The translations under genes were made by a program, and so were the position numbers. A stretch of 64,000 nucleotides of DNA, taken from positions 179,655 to 243,654 of the forward strand of contig NZ_JASNRA010000005.1 in assembly GCF_030411955.1 (NCBI RefSeq), given 5' to 3'. The stretch is from Massilia sp. YIM B02443. GTDB taxonomy: Bacteria; Pseudomonadota; Gammaproteobacteria; Burkholderiales; Burkholderiaceae_D. Below are positions 47,750 through 58,079 of this stretch, piece after piece. Below the pieces are notes generated by a model that worked only from the letters and a program-made list of their open reading frames with translations, was not told the DNA's origin and made no database searches. Numbering within the stretch: the first letter of the stretch is position 1; each line of letters starts with the position of its first letter.

Positions 47750-48313
47750 ATGTTGTCGTTCAATCACCCGAGGCCGGTCGGTAGTGGAAAGCCAGTCGCT
47801 GTTCTGGTGCAGGAGCAAGCGGCTCAGGCGCTGGAGACGATGATGACTGTTGGATCGCCCGACAAGGTTTCGACCCCGCCCCGCCTTGACGCCGGCAGCG
47901 GCGTGCTCCCGCTCGACGCGCTGCACTTCTTCGTGCGTTATACGCTGCGCGAGTATACCAGCTTCATGTGGCAGCACGGCGGCTTCCTGATTCGCCGCCG
48001 CCGCGTGCGCTGGCCCGCCAGCTTCTTCCTGCGCCTGAAAAGCACTTTCAGCGCCGCGCTCAATTTCGTGCTGCTGGGGCGCGGACGGCGCACCTATGAA
48101 TTCACGATCGACGAACACGGCATCGTGCGCACCAGCGGCGGCGTGACGCTGATCGACTGGGAAGACGTGAGCGCGGTGCGCACCTATTCGCGCGGGTTCA
48201 TGATGGTGCTCAAGCGCGGCACCTTGCCGATTCCGTTCCGCTGCTTGTCGGAGGGGCAGATGACGGCGATGCGCGATCTGGTGGCGGCGCGTCACGAGTT
48301 GAGTGTGCGCTGA
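47750..48313 (+). CDS. YcxB-like protein of unknown function
   Basis: The 187-residue product has a conserved C-terminal half (YEFTIDEHGIVRTSGGVTLIDW, then AVRTYSRGFMMVL) that resembles the YcxB-like domain, which often sits on the cytoplasmic side of a small membrane protein. An N-terminal helix pair is weak and I do not call membrane segments. AAGGGG at 47738-47743 sits six bases from the ATG at 47750 but touches the ATG at 47744, so I use 47750. It follows waaA after 50 bases, possibly with its own promoter. Function is unknown. Confidence 0.65.
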   Translation: MLSFNHPRPVGSGKPVAVLVQEQAAQALETMMTVGSPDKVSTPPRLDAGSGVLPLDALHFFVRYTLREYTSFMWQHGGFLIRRRRVRWPASFFLRLKSTFSAALNFVLLGRGRRTYEFTIDEHGIVRTSGGVTLIDWEDVSAVRTYSRGFMMVLKRGTLPIPFRCLSEGQMTAMRDLVAARHELSVR

Positions 48314-48350
48314 TCGTCACCGCCTGAATGACCGCGCTGTCGGGTAGCGG

Positions 48351-49253
48351 TCACTCCTCGAACAGCACCGGCATCTCGTGCGAGCGCTTGCGCAACGCCA
48401 GCCGCGCGCCATCGTAATCCGGATACACTTCGCCCACCGTGGCCCAGAACGCAGGACTATGGTTCATCTCGCGCAGGTGCGCCAGTTCGTGCGCCACCAC
48501 GTAGTCGATCAGCGCCGGCGGATAATGAATCAGCCGCCAGTTGAGGCGGATGCTGCCGCCGACCGTGCACGAGCCCCAGCGCGAGCCGGCCGACGACAGC
48601 GCGAATGCGCGGTACGTGACGTTCAACAGCGGCGCGAAGTGATCCAGGCGCTCCCTGAACAGCCGCTTGGCCTCGGCCTGGAACCACAGCTTGACGCGCT
48701 CCTTGAGCTGCCACTCCGACAGCCCCGGCACCACGCCGATCCACAGCTCTCCGTTGGCCGCGTCGAACTGGCAGTGGCTGCGCTCCGCTTCTTCCAGCCG
48801 CAGCACGATCTCGCCGCCCAGGTAGGGCAGGCGCGCGCCATCCTTCCATTCCACCGGCGCGCGCTGCTGGCGCTGTTCGCGCCGCTCGCCGCGTTCGAGC
48901 AGCTTGGTGACGATCCAGCGGCCCTTGGCGCGCAGCGCGTTGTCGATGTCGATCTGGGTCACACGGCGCGGCGCCGTCACGCGCAGGCCCTCGTCGTCGA
49001 TGGTGAAACCGATCGAACGGCGCGACGAGCGGCGCAGCGCGTAGTCGACCACGTGGTGGCCGAGCACGATGCGTTTCAAAGGGGGATCGTTGGCGCCGAC
49101 CGGCGGCGCGGGAAGGTTGATGCGGGGCGGCGCCGGGGGCGCCTTGAACAGCGGCTGCGCGGGCGGCGCCGGCCTGGTGGAAGGCTTGAGCGCCGCGAAA
49201 AACTCTTGTGCAAACAGTTCCAGCTGGTGGCTGTCCATCTTGGAAGATGCCAT
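48351..49253 (-). CDS. YgjP-like zinc metallopeptidase (M48/DUF45)
   Basis: The 300-residue protein has the zinc site HELAHLREMNHSPAFW near residue 253, with HExxH and a third His downstream, typical of the YgjP/SprT-related group. The N-terminal 50 residues are Pro/Ala-rich and likely disordered. The substrate is unknown. The ATG at 49253 is my choice; further in-frame starts exist downstream (49238) and upstream (49352, overlapping plsC). It is the last gene of the minus-strand block. Confidence 0.85.
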   Translation of the reverse strand: MASSKMDSHQLELFAQEFFAALKPSTRPAPPAQPLFKAPPAPPRINLPAPPVGANDPPLKRIVLGHHVVDYALRRSSRRSIGFTIDDEGLRVTAPRRVTQIDIDNALRAKGRWIVTKLLERGERREQRQQRAPVEWKDGARLPYLGGEIVLRLEEAERSHCQFDAANGELWIGVVPGLSEWQLKERVKLWFQAEAKRLFRERLDHFAPLLNVTYRAFALSSAGSRWGSCTVGGSIRLNWRLIHYPPALIDYVVAHELAHLREMNHSPAFWATVGEVYPDYDGARLALRKRSHEMPVLFEE

Positions 49254-49297
49254 GGCGTGCTGGGGTTTCGAATTCCTGATCCGGGTTTCTACTTCGC

Positions 49298-50038
49298 TCA
49301 ACCACCTTTGTAGGCGTGGGGCGAAATGACGCGCATTTCCGACTCTATCCAATTTTCTACCTCTTGCATCAGACTGTCAGGGGTATGGCCTTGCGGCGAT
49401 ATCGGTTTGCCGATCGAGACGGTGATCAGGCCCGGGCGCTTGATGAAGGAGTTCTTCGGCCAGCATTCGCCCGAATTGTGCGCGATCGGCACCACCACGG
49501 ACTGTGTTTCCACAGCCAGGCGCGTGCCGCCGCTCTTGTACTTGCCCTTCTGGCCGACGGGGATTCGCGTCCCTTCCGGGAACATGATAATCCATTGGCC
49601 GTCCGCCAGGCGATGCCTTCCGCGCTTGACCACCTGCGCGAACGCGTTCTTGCCCTGCTTGCGGTCGATCGGGATCATGCGCAGCAATCCCATCGCCCAG
49701 CCGAAGAAGGGGATGTACAGGATTTCCTTCTTGAAGACGAAGACCAGGGGGCGGGTCAGGTTCGGCAGCAGGAAGATGGTCTCCCACGCCGACTGGTGCT
49801 TGGAGAGCACGATCGCCGGCGCGTCCGGCAGGTTCTCGTAGCCCTTGAACTGGTAGCGGATGCCGCAGATGACGCGCGCGCACCAGATGATGAAGACGTT
49901 CCAGCGCGAGGTGAACCAGAAGCGCTGGTTGTAGGGCAGCGGCGCCGCCAGGAAGCACAGGCAGGCCCAGATCACGGTGGCCACGACCATCACGATCGTG
50001 AAGAGCAGGGAACGCAGGAACAGGACAGGGTTACGCAA
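49298..50038 (-). CDS. plsC: 1-acyl-sn-glycerol-3-phosphate acyltransferase
   Basis: PlsC acylates lysophosphatidate to phosphatidate in the inner membrane. The 246-residue protein has an N-terminal membrane helix (FTIVMVVATVIWACLCFL), the HxxxxD box in KHQSAWETIF near residue 79, and FPEGTR near 149. No ATG fits the N-terminus. I chose TTG at 50038, preceded by GGAG, which starts just before the helix. It follows gmhB after 44 bases on the same strand. Confidence 0.88.
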   Translation of the reverse strand: MRNPVLFLRSLLFTIVMVVATVIWACLCFLAAPLPYNQRFWFTSRWNVFIIWCARVICGIRYQFKGYENLPDAPAIVLSKHQSAWETIFLLPNLTRPLVFVFKKEILYIPFFGWAMGLLRMIPIDRKQGKNAFAQVVKRGRHRLADGQWIIMFPEGTRIPVGQKGKYKSGGTRLAVETQSVVVPIAHNSGECWPKNSFIKRPGLITVSIGKPISPQGHTPDSLMQEVENWIESEMRVISPHAYKGG

Positions 50039-50082
50039 AGGGGCTCCGGACAAAACGATCTGGTTCAGGACAGGTACGACTT

Positions 50083-50673
50083 TTAATTGTTGGTCTGTAC
50101 GGCGGGTATGGCTTGCGCCACCTGCGTGGCTTGCACGGAGGGTTTCAGGAAGGCGCTCACCATCGCCGCCAGGTCGGGGAAGACCTGGGTGCCGGGCGGC
50201 AGGCCGCCGGTGAGCTGGGTCTTCTCGCCTTTCCCGGTCAGGACCAGGAACGGCACGCAGCCGCTGTTGTAGCCGGCCTGCAGGTCGCGCAGCGAATCGC
50301 CCACCGTCGGCACGCCCTTCAGGTTCATCTTGAAGCGCTTGCCGATCTCTTCGAACATGCCGTTCTTGGGCTTGCGGCAGTCGCAGCCGTCGATGGCCGC
50401 GTGCGGGCAGAAGAAGATGGCGTCGATGTCCGCGCCCACCAATTGGGCGGCCGCGTGCATCTTGGCGTGGATGGCGTTGAGGGTCGCGATGTCGAACAGT
50501 TCGCGCGCGATGCCCGACTGGTTGGTCGCGACCACCACGCGGTAGCCCGCCTGATTCAGGCGGGCGATCGCTTCCAGCGAACCGGGGATCGGCGTCCACT
50601 CCGCCGGCGACTTGATGAAGTCGGGCGAGTCGTGGTTGATGACGCCGTCCCGGTCGAGGATGATGAGTTTCAT
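50083..50673 (-). CDS. gmhB: D-glycero-beta-D-manno-heptose 1,7-bisphosphate 7-phosphatase
   Basis: GmhB removes the 7-phosphate in ADP-heptose synthesis for LPS cores. The 196-residue HAD phosphatase has the nucleophile loop LIILDRDGVINHDS (residues 3-16), ATNQSGIARELF, and the zinc-binding Cys/His loop CPHAAIDGCDCRKPKNGM, with GDSLRDLQAG as the last HAD motif. It supplies the heptose that waaC transfers. It lies 9 bases after glyS. Confidence 0.93.
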   Translation of the reverse strand: MKLIILDRDGVINHDSPDFIKSPAEWTPIPGSLEAIARLNQAGYRVVVATNQSGIARELFDIATLNAIHAKMHAAAQLVGADIDAIFFCPHAAIDGCDCRKPKNGMFEEIGKRFKMNLKGVPTVGDSLRDLQAGYNSGCVPFLVLTGKGEKTQLTGGLPPGTQVFPDLAAMVSAFLKPSVQATQVAQAIPAVQTNN

Positions 50674-50682
50674 GGTGTGCTC

Positions 50683-52779
50683 TTAGGCCGCCAGCTTGGA
50701 GATGTCGGCCACGCGGTTCATCATGCCGTGCAGCGAGCGCAGCAGGGCCAGGCGGTTGTTGCGCAGGGCGACATCCTCGGCCATCACCATCACGTCGTTG
50801 AAGAAGGCGTCGACGTCGTCGCGCAGCTGGGCCAGGGTCTTGAGCGTGCCGGTGAAGTCGCCAGCGGCGAAGGCCGCATCGACTTCCGGCTGCACGCGGG
50901 TGACGGCGGCGGCCAGCTTCTTCTCGGCCTCGTCCTGCAGCAGGGCTGGATTGACCTCGCCGGCTTGCGCCAACGCTTCCTCGTTCTTCTTGAGGATGTT
51001 GGTGATGCGCTTGTTGGCGGCGGCCAGCGACGCGGCTTCCGGCAGTGCGGCAAACGCCTGCACCGCTTCCAGGCGCTGCACCACGTCGTCGACCCGGTCC
51101 GGGTTCTGGGCCAGCACGGCTTCGACTTCGTTCGGCGAGAAGCCGCGTTCGCGCAGCATGCCGCGCAGGCGATCCAGCATGAAGGCGGTGACTTCCTCGC
51201 GTGGGTCCTTGAAGGCGGCCTGGCCTTCGAACGTGGTGACGGCGTCGCCCAGCAGTTCCGACAGCGCCAGCGGCAGGCGCTTCTCGACCAGCATGCGCAT
51301 CACGCCCAGCGCGTGGCGGCGCAGCGCGAACGGATCCTTTTCGCCGGTCGGCTGCAGGCCGATGGCCCAGATGCCGACCAGGGTTTCCAGCTTGTCGGCC
51401 AGCGCCACGGCCAAGCCGGTGTCGGTCGACGGCAGGGCGTCGCCGGCGAAGCGCGGCTGGTAGTGCTCCGAGGCCGCGCGCGCGACTTCGTCGTGCTCGC
51501 CGTCGTGACGGGCGTAGTAGGTGCCCATGATGCCTTGCAGCTCGGGGAACTCGCCGACCATGTCGGTCAGCAGGTCGGCCTTGGACAGGCGCGCGCCGCG
51601 TTGCGCCAGCGATGCATCGAAGCCGAGGCGGGTGGCGATGCAGGTGGCCAGCTTGGTCACGCGGTCGCTGCGTTCGGCCTGCGAGCCGAGCTTGTTGTGG
51701 TACACCACGCTGGACAGTTGCGGCAGGCGCGACTCCAGCGTCTTCTTCTTGTCCTGCTCGAAGAAGAACTTGGCGTCCGACAGGCGCGGGCGCACCACGC
51801 GCTCGTTGCCGCCGACGATCGCGGACGGATCATCGGTCGCGATGTTCGACACGATCAGGAAGCGCGAACGCAGCTTGCCTTCGCTGTCGGTCAGCGCGAA
51901 GTATTTCTGGTTCGTTTGCATGGTCAGGATCAGGCATTCCTGCGGCACGGCCAGGAATTCGTCCTCGAAGCGGCATTCGTAGACCACCGGCCATTCGACC
52001 AGCGCGGCCACTTCGTCCAGCAGCGATTCGGGCATCAGGACCTGGTCGGCGCCGGCTCTCTCGAGCAGCTGCTTGCGGATGCTGTCCTTGCGCGCTTCGG
52101 CCGACGACATGACCTTGCCTTCGCTTTCCAGCACGCGCGCGTAGTTGTCGGCGTGGTCGATGTCGAATGCCTCACCGTGCGACAGGAAGCGGTGGCCGAT
52201 GGTCTGGCGGCCGGCAGCGAGACCCAGCAGCGACAGCGGCAGCACGGCGTCGCCGTGCAGCGCCAGCAGGCGGTGCACCGGGCGCACGAACTGCACGGTG
52301 GCGCCGTCGGGGCGCTGGTAGCTCATGACCTTCGGGATCGGCAGCTTGGTGACGGTGTCCGCCAGCACGTCCTGCAGGGCGCCGGCCAATGCGCTGCCGG
52401 CCGCGGTGTAGGTGTAGAAGAAGCTTTCGGCCTTGCCGTCCTGGGTGCGCTCCAGGTCTTCAATTTTCAGGCCGGGGAAGCCCAGCGCGGCCAGCTTTTT
52501 GGCCAGCGGTGCGCTCGGGTTGCCGTCCTTGTCCAGGGCGACCGACACCGGCAGCACTTTTTCGCGGATCGACTTGTCGGGCGAGGTGGCACGGACGTTG
52601 GTGATCGACACCGCCAGGCGGCGCGGGGTGGCGTAGGTGGTGGCGACGCTGTCGGCTTCCAGGAAGTCGCGCGCCTTCAGGCCATTCGTGATGCCGGCGG
52701 CAAAGGCCGCGCCCAGCTTGACGAGCGCCTTCGGCGGCAGTTCTTCGGTCTGCAGTTCGACGAGGAGTGTTTGATTCAT
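50683..52779 (-). CDS. glyS: Glycyl-tRNA synthetase beta subunit
   Basis: GlyS is the tRNA-binding subunit of the heterotetrameric glycyl-tRNA synthetase. The 698-residue protein begins [15 protein letters not shown], has the central HD-like motif region ([23 protein letters not shown]) and a C-terminal anticodon-binding domain ([20 protein letters not shown]). I start it at the ATG at 52779. It follows glyQ by 17 bases and is surely cotranscribed with it. Confidence 0.96.
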   Translation of the reverse strand: MNQTLLVELQTEELPPKALVKLGAAFAAGITNGLKARDFLEADSVATTYATPRRLAVSITNVRATSPDKSIREKVLPVSVALDKDGNPSAPLAKKLAALGFPGLKIEDLERTQDGKAESFFYTYTAAGSALAGALQDVLADTVTKLPIPKVMSYQRPDGATVQFVRPVHRLLALHGDAVLPLSLLGLAAGRQTIGHRFLSHGEAFDIDHADNYARVLESEGKVMSSAEARKDSIRKQLLERAGADQVLMPESLLDEVAALVEWPVVYECRFEDEFLAVPQECLILTMQTNQKYFALTDSEGKLRSRFLIVSNIATDDPSAIVGGNERVVRPRLSDAKFFFEQDKKKTLESRLPQLSSVVYHNKLGSQAERSDRVTKLATCIATRLGFDASLAQRGARLSKADLLTDMVGEFPELQGIMGTYYARHDGEHDEVARAASEHYQPRFAGDALPSTDTGLAVALADKLETLVGIWAIGLQPTGEKDPFALRRHALGVMRMLVEKRLPLALSELLGDAVTTFEGQAAFKDPREEVTAFMLDRLRGMLRERGFSPNEVEAVLAQNPDRVDDVVQRLEAVQAFAALPEAASLAAANKRITNILKKNEEALAQAGEVNPALLQDEAEKKLAAAVTRVQPEVDAAFAAGDFTGTLKTLAQLRDDVDAFFNDVMVMAEDVALRNNRLALLRSLHGMMNRVADISKLAA

Positions 52780-52796
52780 GGTCTGTTCTGTTCTTA

Positions 52797-53711
52797 TCAA
52801 GCTGCGGCTTGTTCCGCTTTAGGCGCCATCGGGAAGCCGAGCTTCTCGCGCGAGTCGTAATAGGCTTGCGCCACCAGGCGCGACAGCGTGCGCACGCGGC
52901 CGATGTAGGCGGCGCGCTCGGTCACCGAGATCGCTCCGCGCGCGTCCAGCAGGTTGAAGCTGTGCGAGGCCTTCATGATCTGCTCGTAGGCCGGCAGGGT
53001 CAGTTCCAGCTCGATCAGGCGCTTGGCTTCGGATTCGTGGTTGTTGAAGGCCTGGAACAGCAGCTCGGTGTTCGAGTGCTCGAAGTTGTAGGTCGACTGT
53101 TCGACTTCGTTCTGGTGGAAGACGTCGCCGTAGCTGAGCGACTTGCGAACGCCGTTCTCTTCCCACTCGGTCCACACCAGGTCGTACACGTTCTCGACGC
53201 CCTGCAGGTACATCGCCAGGCGCTCGATGCCGTAGGTGATCTCGCCCAGTACCGGCTTGCAATCCAGGCCGCCGACTTGCTGGAAATAGGTGAACTGGGT
53301 GACTTCCATGCCGTTCAGCCAGACTTCCCAGCCCAGGCCCCAGGCGCCCAGGGTCGGGCTTTCCCAGTCGTCCTCGACAAAGCGCACGTCGTTCTTCTTC
53401 AGGTCCAGTCCAAGGGCTTCGAGCGAACCGAGGTACAGGTCGAGGATGTTTTCGGGAGCGGGCTTGAGGACCACCTGGTACTGGTAGTAGTGCTGCAGGC
53501 GGTTCGGGTTCTCGCCATAGCGGCCATCCTTCGGGCGGCGCGACGGCTGCACGTAGGCGGCGCGCCATGGCTCCGGGCCGATCGCGCGCAGGAAGGTGCC
53601 GGTGTGGAAGGTGCCGGCGCCGACTTCCATGTCATAGGGCTGGAGCAGTGCGCAGCCCTGCTTGTCCCAGTAGGTTTGCAGGGTGAGGATGATTTGTTGG
53701 AATGTGAGCAT
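52797..53711 (-). CDS. glyQ: Glycyl-tRNA synthetase alpha subunit
   Basis: GlyQ holds the class II catalytic site that activates glycine. The 304-residue protein begins [15 protein letters not shown] and has [27 protein letters not shown] motif 1 sequence, then [20 protein letters not shown]. The ATG at 53711 is standard for the family; a longer frame upstream is not. lnt ends 97 bases upstream on the same strand. Confidence 0.96.
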   Translation of the reverse strand: MLTFQQIILTLQTYWDKQGCALLQPYDMEVGAGTFHTGTFLRAIGPEPWRAAYVQPSRRPKDGRYGENPNRLQHYYQYQVVLKPAPENILDLYLGSLEALGLDLKKNDVRFVEDDWESPTLGAWGLGWEVWLNGMEVTQFTYFQQVGGLDCKPVLGEITYGIERLAMYLQGVENVYDLVWTEWEENGVRKSLSYGDVFHQNEVEQSTYNFEHSNTELLFQAFNNHESEAKRLIELELTLPAYEQIMKASHSFNLLDARGAISVTERAAYIGRVRTLSRLVAQAYYDSREKLGFPMAPKAEQAAA

Positions 53712-53807
53712 CTCTGATGGGACGCGGACATGTTGCCGCGAACACGGTATGTTTGCCAAATGACCAATTCTACTGAAATTTCCCGCCCCGCTGGGGGGCG
53801 ATTTGAC

Positions 53808-55406
53808 TCAGCTATTCGATTTGGCCTTGTTATTGCGGTAGCGGCGCCCGGTGAGCCAGGCGCCGAGCAGCATGAGGGCGCCCAGCAGCAGGAACGCGGC
53901 GCTGCCGAGGCGGATGAACGGGGTCATCCCGGTGGCGCCGCGCACGGTCGCGGTCAAGACGCCGTCGGTATAGAACGGCAGCACCTGCGTGATATTGCCG
54001 CGATGGTCGATCACGGCGGTGGCGCCGTCGTTGGTCGAACGCAGCATCGGACGCCCGGTCTCAAGCGTGCGCAGGCGCGAGATCTGCAGGTGCTGCGGAA
54101 TCGCCACAGTCTGCCCGTACCACGACAGGTTCGACACGTTCAGCAGCATGGTCGCCGGTCGCGGCGCATTGCGCAGCTGGTAGGCGATTTCTTCGCCAAA
54201 CACGTCTTCATAGCAGATGTTCGGCAGCACCAATTGATCCTTGACCGCGAACGGCGCCTGCAGCGCGGCGCCACGGGTAGCGTCGCTGAGCGGGATGTTC
54301 ATCATGTCGGTGAACCAGCGGAAACCTGGCGGAATGAATTCGCCGAACGGCACCAAGTGCGCCTTGTCGTAGCGATAAGGCTTCGGCTCGGGGCTGATCG
54401 CAACCAGGCTGTTGGCATACTGGTTTGGACCGTCGAGCAGCGGCATGCCGATCGCCAGCGTGCTGCCGGTCGAGGTCGAAAAGCGCTGCAGGCTTTCCAG
54501 GTAGTCTGGCGGCAGGTTCTGCGGGAAGCGCGGAATCGCCGTTTCCGGCGTGGCCACCAGGTCGGCCGGCGCGGCGGTGATCAAGCCGTGATAGCGCTCC
54601 AGGATATTGGCCAGGAACACTTCATCGAACTTTTGATCTTGCGGGATATTCCCTTGCAGCAGACGCACCGTGATCGGCTGCCCGGTCAGCTGCGTCCATT
54701 CGACCGTGCGCAGGCCGGCGCCAAGCGCCAGCACGGCCACCAGCAAGCCGACCGATTGCCAGCGCGCGCGCTGGGTCAGCATCACCAGGCAACCGGCGAT
54801 GACGCCGACCAGGATACCCATGCCGTACACGCCGATCAGCGGCGCGTAACCGGCCAGCGGCGCGGTGTCGTGCGCGTAGCCCGACGAAGCCCAGGGGAAA
54901 CCGGTGAACACCCAGCCGCGCATCCATTCCGATACGCCCCAGGTCACGGGTAATACCAGCAGGACGAACGCGGCGACGGGGAGCGACCAGCGCTTGCGGA
55001 TCCATGCGGCGACGCCGGCGGCGAACGCGCCGAACAGGCCCATGTACAGGCCGAGCAGGATCACGCCGACCGTCGCCAGGATCACCGGCAGGTGGGCGAA
55101 GCGGGTCATGAAGATGTACAGCCAGTGCATGCCGGCCACCGACCAGCCGAAGCCGAAGGCCCAGCCGACCAGGGTGGCGCGCTTGACCGATGTCCCCATG
55201 CCGACCTGGTAGAACAGCCAGGCCAGCGACAGGAATTGCACCGGCCACCAGCCGATCGGCTGGAACGAGAGCAGGGAGGCGCCGCCTGCCAGGACGGCGA
55301 CGGCCAGCAATAACAATGAAGGCCGCGTACCGCGCAAGGTCGGGGCAGAAACAGGGTCAGAAGCCGGGTTGGAGGTCGACCCGGGCTCGGTACGGCGGCG
55401 CAGCAT
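53808..55406 (-). CDS. lnt: Apolipoprotein N-acyltransferase
   Basis: Lnt adds the third acyl chain to the N-terminal Cys of lipoproteins at the periplasmic face of the inner membrane. The 532-residue protein has several membrane helices from residue 30 and a nitrilase domain with catalytic Glu in ATPETAIPRF (near residue 284), Lys in YDKAHLVPFGE and Cys in NICYEDVFGEE (near 395). Its start overlaps the corC stop by ATGA-type sharing, a pairing widespread in Proteobacteria. Confidence 0.95.
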   Translation of the reverse strand: MLRRRTEPGSTSNPASDPVSAPTLRGTRPSLLLLAVAVLAGGASLLSFQPIGWWPVQFLSLAWLFYQVGMGTSVKRATLVGWAFGFGWSVAGMHWLYIFMTRFAHLPVILATVGVILLGLYMGLFGAFAAGVAAWIRKRWSLPVAAFVLLVLPVTWGVSEWMRGWVFTGFPWASSGYAHDTAPLAGYAPLIGVYGMGILVGVIAGCLVMLTQRARWQSVGLLVAVLALGAGLRTVEWTQLTGQPITVRLLQGNIPQDQKFDEVFLANILERYHGLITAAPADLVATPETAIPRFPQNLPPDYLESLQRFSTSTGSTLAIGMPLLDGPNQYANSLVAISPEPKPYRYDKAHLVPFGEFIPPGFRWFTDMMNIPLSDATRGAALQAPFAVKDQLVLPNICYEDVFGEEIAYQLRNAPRPATMLLNVSNLSWYGQTVAIPQHLQISRLRTLETGRPMLRSTNDGATAVIDHRGNITQVLPFYTDGVLTATVRGATGMTPFIRLGSAAFLLLGALMLLGAWLTGRRYRNNKAKSNS

Positions 55407-56284
55407 CAGTCGTGGTCGTCTTCAGCCAGCGGCAGTTTCTCGACCAGCAGCACGTGGATCTGGCGCGCGTCGGCGCGCAGGATTTCGAAACGCAGGTTGT
55501 GCAGGTCGACCACTTCGCCCTTGTGCGGCATGCGTCCCAGGTGGCTGGCCACCAGGCCGCCGATGGTGTCGACGTCGTCTTCGGGCAGGTCGGCACCGAT
55601 TTCTTCGTTGAACTGTTCGATCTCGGTCAGCGCTTTGACGCGCCAGCGCGGACCCAGCTGGCCTTCGCGGATCGACAGGATGTTGTCTTCTTCCTCGTCG
55701 AAGTCGTATTCGTCCTCGATGTCGCCGACGATCTGTTCCAGCACGTCCTCGATCGTGATCAGGCCGGCCACGCCGGAATACTCGTCGACCACGATCGCCA
55801 TGTGGTTGTGGTTGGCGCGGAAGTCGCGCAGCAGCACGTTCAGGCGTTTCGATTCGGGAATGAAGATCGCCGGGCGCAGCATGGCGCGCACGTCGAACGA
55901 TTCCTCGGCGTAGTAGCGCAGCAGGTCCTTGGCGAGCAGGATGCCGACCACCTTGTCGCGTTCGCCTTCGATGGCAGGGAAGCGCGAGTGCTGGGTTTCC
56001 AGCACGATCGGCAGCCACTCCTCGATCGGATCGGTGATGTCGATCACGTCCATCTGCGAGCGGGGAACCATGATGTCGCGCACCGACAGGTCGGAAACCT
56101 GGAATACGCCTTCGATCATCGACAGCGCATCGGCGTCGATCAGCTTGCGTTCATGGGCTTCGTGCAGGACTTCGAGCAGCTCGGCACGATTTTCGGGCTC
56201 GGGGGAGATGAGGGCGGTCAGCCGTTCGAACAGCGACCGATGGGGTTTGGCGTCCTGGCGGACGTCACTGGGATACTCGGGCAT
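55406..56284 (-). CDS. corC: CorC/HlyC-family CBS-domain protein
   Basis: The 292-residue soluble protein has two CBS domains between about residues 65 and 195 (DIMVPRSQMDVIDI; VVDEYSGVAGLITIEDVLEQIVGDI) and a C-terminal CorC/HlyC domain (GDIEDEYDFDEEED; VASHLGRMPHKGEVV). It is linked to Mg2+/Co2+ efflux and often sits beside lnt and ybeY. It lacks the membrane domain found in larger relatives. A 258-base gap with a palindromic repeat separates it from ybeY. Confidence 0.9.
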   Translation of the reverse strand: MPEYPSDVRQDAKPHRSLFERLTALISPEPENRAELLEVLHEAHERKLIDADALSMIEGVFQVSDLSVRDIMVPRSQMDVIDITDPIEEWLPIVLETQHSRFPAIEGERDKVVGILLAKDLLRYYAEESFDVRAMLRPAIFIPESKRLNVLLRDFRANHNHMAIVVDEYSGVAGLITIEDVLEQIVGDIEDEYDFDEEEDNILSIREGQLGPRWRVKALTEIEQFNEEIGADLPEDDVDTIGGLVASHLGRMPHKGEVVDLHNLRFEILRADARQIHVLLVEKLPLAEDDHD

Positions 56285-56441
56285 AGTTGGCGGGAAGCCG
56301 TTGTTGCAATGGTTATAGGATACACCAAAAGGGGATGGGCCTGATATTTACGCAGGCGTGCGCGCCGGGGTTTTTGTGGTGCGTATTGCTGTGATGCATG
56401 CATTTGCAGGGAATATACGCGATGAATGCAGGCGTTCGACC

Positions 56442-56478
56442 CACGTAGGGTTAGCGGCAGAGCCGCCAACCCTACGTG
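56442..56478. repeat. REP-like palindrome, copy 3 (ybeY/corC)
   Basis: A 17-bp inverted repeat with one mismatch (CACGTAGGGTTAGCGGC, loop AGA, GCCGCCAACCCTACGTG) lies between two co-directional minus-strand genes. Its core and AGA loop match the copy at 19562-19592. Confidence 0.85.
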
Positions 56479-56542
56479 CCAGCCATCATTCGACGATGCA
56501 AGCGCGGCGTTTCAGCCATCCTTCCGCCAATGCGAGCGTGGC

Positions 56543-57010
56543 TTATTCGGCGTACGGATCCGGATACCCGAGCACCTCCATGATGTCGCGCTCGAACTGC
56601 TCCATCTCTTCGGCGTCGTCGTCGTTCTCGTGGTCCCAGCCCTGGGCGTGCAGCACGCCGTGCACCACCAGGTGCGCCGCGTGTTCCTCGACCGTCTTCT
56701 TCTGCTCCTCGGCTTCGCGCTGCAGCACGTCGGTGCACAGCACGATGTCGGCCTGGGTCGGGTCGTCCTCGCCCAGTTCTTCCTCTTCGTTGTAGGCGAA
56801 GGTCAGGACGTTGGTGGCGTAGTCCTTGCCGCGATAGGCCTTGTTCAGGGCTTGCCCCTCTTCGGCGTCGACGATGCGGATGGTCAGCTCGGCCGGGCCG
56901 AGCAGGGCGGCCTCGACCCACTTGCGCAGGTCGGCTTCGCTGATGACGTCCTGCAGCCGGGTGTCGGCGAACTGGATCTCGAGATCAAGTGGATGTTTTT
57001 TTTCTTGCAT
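56543..57010 (-). CDS. ybeY: Endoribonuclease YbeY
   Basis: YbeY is a zinc endoribonuclease needed for 16S rRNA 3' end maturation and ribosome quality control. The 155-residue protein has the zinc site HGVLHAQGWDH (His at 1, 5 and 11), and earlier NVLTFAYNEEEE and LNKAYRGKDYATN. Its 5' end overlaps phoH by 26 bases, so the pair is cotranscribed, as is usual. Confidence 0.95.
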   Translation of the reverse strand: MQEKKHPLDLEIQFADTRLQDVISEADLRKWVEAALLGPAELTIRIVDAEEGQALNKAYRGKDYATNVLTFAYNEEEELGEDDPTQADIVLCTDVLQREAEEQKKTVEEHAAHLVVHGVLHAQGWDHENDDDAEEMEQFERDIMEVLGYPDPYAE

Positions 57011-58079
57011 GTTTCACCGGGGTCGGTTTGGGGAGATTGGCCAGTTCCTGCACCGACGTATCCTTGTCGTAGGCGTCGATGATGCGCGCCACCAGCGGGT
57101 GGCGCACCACGTCGGCGCTCGAGAACTGGGTGAAGGCGATGCCGCGCACGTCCTTCAGCACGTGCATGGCGTCCACCAGGCCGCTGCGCTGGGTCTTGTG
57201 CAGGTCGACCTGGGTGACGTCGCCGGTGACCACGGCCTTGCTGCCGAAGCCGATCCGGGTCAGGAACATCTTCATCTGCTCGACCGTCGTGTTCTGGGCT
57301 TCGTCCAGGATCACAAAGGCGTGGTTCAGCGTACGCCCGCGCATATACGCCAGCGGGGCGATCTCGATCACCTGCTTCTCGAACAGTTTCTGGGTGCGGT
57401 CGAAGCCGAGCAGGTCGTACAGCGCGTCGTACAGCGGACGCAGGTAAGGATCGACCTTCTGCGCCAGGTCGCCCGGCAGGAAGCCCAGGCGCTCGCCCGC
57501 TTCCACCGCCGGACGGGTCAGGATGATGCGCTTGACGGCGTCGCGCTCGAGCGCATCGACCGCGCAGGCCACGGCCAGGTAGGTCTTGCCGGTGCCGGCC
57601 GGGCCGATGCCGAAGCTGATGTCGTGGTTCAGCACCGCGTGCAGGTACTGGATCTGGTGCGGCGTGCGGCCGCGCAGATCGCTGCGGCGGGTTTTCAGCA
57701 GCGGGCTTTCGGCGTCGGGCGCCGGCTCGGCGTCGACGGCTTCTTCCTGGTCGGCATCCGGGGCGGCGGCATTTTTCGCCGGAGCGTCGGCGTCAAGGCG
57801 CGGCTTGAGGCCGGCGCGCTGCTCGACCAGCGCCAGCTGCACTTCCTCGATCGGCACGACCTTGTTGGCCACCGCATAGAAGCGTTCCAGCAGTTCGACC
57901 GCGCGTTCGGCGTTGGCGCCGCTGACGATGAATTTCTCGCCGCGGCGGAAGATGGTCACGTCGAGCGCGGCCGAGATCTGGCGCAGGTTTTCATCGAGCG
58001 GGCCGCACAGGTGGGCGAGCCGCGTGTTGTCGAGCGGCTCGGGAATGAAGTACGAGGGCAGGGTAGGCTGTGTTTTCAA
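56985..58079 (-). CDS. ybeZ: PhoH family ATPase (YbeZ-type)
   Basis: The 364-residue P-loop protein has [14 protein letters not shown] (Walker A, near residue 158), [10 protein letters not shown] (Walker B), and GDVTQVDL. An N-terminal KH-like segment ([17 protein letters not shown]) precedes the ATPase. A Glu/Ala-rich insertion near residues 95-125 is less conserved. It probably works with YbeY in RNA metabolism. It lies between miaB and ybeY, overlapping both. Confidence 0.93.
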   Translation of the reverse strand: MKTQPTLPSYFIPEPLDNTRLAHLCGPLDENLRQISAALDVTIFRRGEKFIVSGANAERAVELLERFYAVANKVVPIEEVQLALVEQRAGLKPRLDADAPAKNAAAPDADQEEAVDAEPAPDAESPLLKTRRSDLRGRTPHQIQYLHAVLNHDISFGIGPAGTGKTYLAVACAVDALERDAVKRIILTRPAVEAGERLGFLPGDLAQKVDPYLRPLYDALYDLLGFDRTQKLFEKQVIEIAPLAYMRGRTLNHAFVILDEAQNTTVEQMKMFLTRIGFGSKAVVTGDVTQVDLHKTQRSGLVDAMHVLKDVRGIAFTQFSSADVVRHPLVARIIDAYDKDTSVQELANLPKPTPVKHARKKTST

